Origin: Candidatus Nitrosopumilus sp. | GTDB taxonomy: Archaea > Thermoproteota > Nitrososphaeria > Nitrososphaerales > Nitrosopumilaceae | Direction: 5' to 3' | Assembly (NCBI RefSeq): GCF_029882185.1 | Contig: NZ_JAOULD010000003.1 | Location: 1-64,000 of the forward strand | DNA: 64,000 nt | Part shown: positions 63,832-64,000 of the stretch, one piece after another | Position numbering within the stretch: position 1 is the first letter of the stretch | How the letters are laid out: the number at the start of each line of letters is the position of its first letter | Position numbers and translations under genes: made by a program | The notes under the pieces: model-generated | The model's input: the letters and a program-made list of their open reading frames with translations, nothing else | Databases searched by the model: none | Told to the model about the DNA's origin: nothing

Positions 63832-63867
63832 AATAATAAAAAGAAATTAAAAATTGATTGAACTAAT

Positions 63868-64000
63868 CTAATCGATTAATTCAGTCCAACCTTTGACGAA
63901 GACTGAGTTCTTGTAGAGTGGAACTGGTTGTCCAACAGTAAAGTCCATTGGTCTCATCCAGAAGATTGCTTTTGTTGGGCATACACCGATGCATGCACCA
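63868..64000 (-). CDS. Ferredoxin, C-terminal part (start outside the window)
   Basis: The last 43 codons of a minus-strand gene that continues beyond the right edge. It reads GACIGVCPTKAIFW, the closing C-x3-C-P of a [4Fe-4S] cluster, then a tail of about 30 residues with several aromatics (WMRPMDF, FVKGWTELID). It is likely a bacterial-type ferredoxin with an extended C-terminus. The cluster cysteines upstream are not visible. Confidence 0.8.
   Translation of the reverse strand, partial: GACIGVCPTKAIFWMRPMDFTVGQPVPLYKNSVFVKGWTELID

Overview
The window is about one third G+C and has the gene content of a marine ammonia-oxidising archaeon (Nitrososphaerota/Thaumarchaeota, Nitrosopumilus-like). 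The evidence is: archaeal replication proteins (PolD small and large subunits, Orc1/Cdc6, GINS), two TFB transcription factors, an ESCRT-III/CdvB protein, a thermosome, GGGP synthase for ether lipids, CDC48, an archaeal CCA-adding enzyme, blue-copper proteins, and an ammonium transporter with PII proteins. Genes are densely packed, many start codons are TTG or GTG, and several starts fit leaderless transcripts whose TATA box lies about 25 nt upstream. I see no insertion sequence, prophage, CRISPR array or rRNA.

Layout. 1-5.5 kb: a partial gene, a coiled-coil protein, a stand-alone CdvB paralogue, a probable structured ncRNA, an SDR, and a CysQ-like/CysC pair whose 3' ends overlap. 5.5-15 kb: a Na+/H+ antiporter, two TFB genes, small conserved proteins, a fluoride channel, CDC48 and Hsp20. 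15-20.9 kb: NDH-2, an exported cyclophilin with a CFI-box C-terminus, CbiE, a cupredoxin-like protein without the copper cysteine, and a SpoIIM-like protein. 20.9-35.6 kb: a replication neighbourhood with PolD small subunit, Orc1/Cdc6, a probable replication origin (two ORB-like repeats and seven GTTAAC palindromes), a small origin-flanking protein, a 53-aa AbrB-type protein, a membrane-anchored winged-helix protein, GGGP synthase, PolD large subunit, SHMT, thermosome, glutamine synthetase and a GINS subunit. 35.6-49 kb: oxidoreductases, tRNA-Pro, a kinase/CCA/ThpR operon, UPF0200/UPF0201, and a prs-trmG10-rnz-sir2 operon, then MscS. 48-56 kb: a KamA-type radical SAM enzyme beside a second, divergent glutamine synthetase, then transporters, a CBS protein and a universal stress protein. 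56.6-62.7 kb: a variant J-domain protein and a nitrogen-signalling block. The window closes with an exported blue-copper protein and the C-terminal end of a ferredoxin.

The most unusual region is 57.8-62.7 kb. It holds a PII-like protein with a C-terminal extension, then on the minus strand glnK followed by two translationally coupled tiny membrane proteins (45 and 32 aa), then a 121-bp array of 11-bp tandem repeats filling the glnK-amt divergent promoter region, then amt overlapping a small conserved gene, followed by a membrane sensor with HAMP and class III cyclase domains. Together these look like a candidate ammonium-sensing module that links Amt, PII and cyclic-nucleotide signalling. 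The module reading is inference; the gene order, overlaps and repeats are seen directly.
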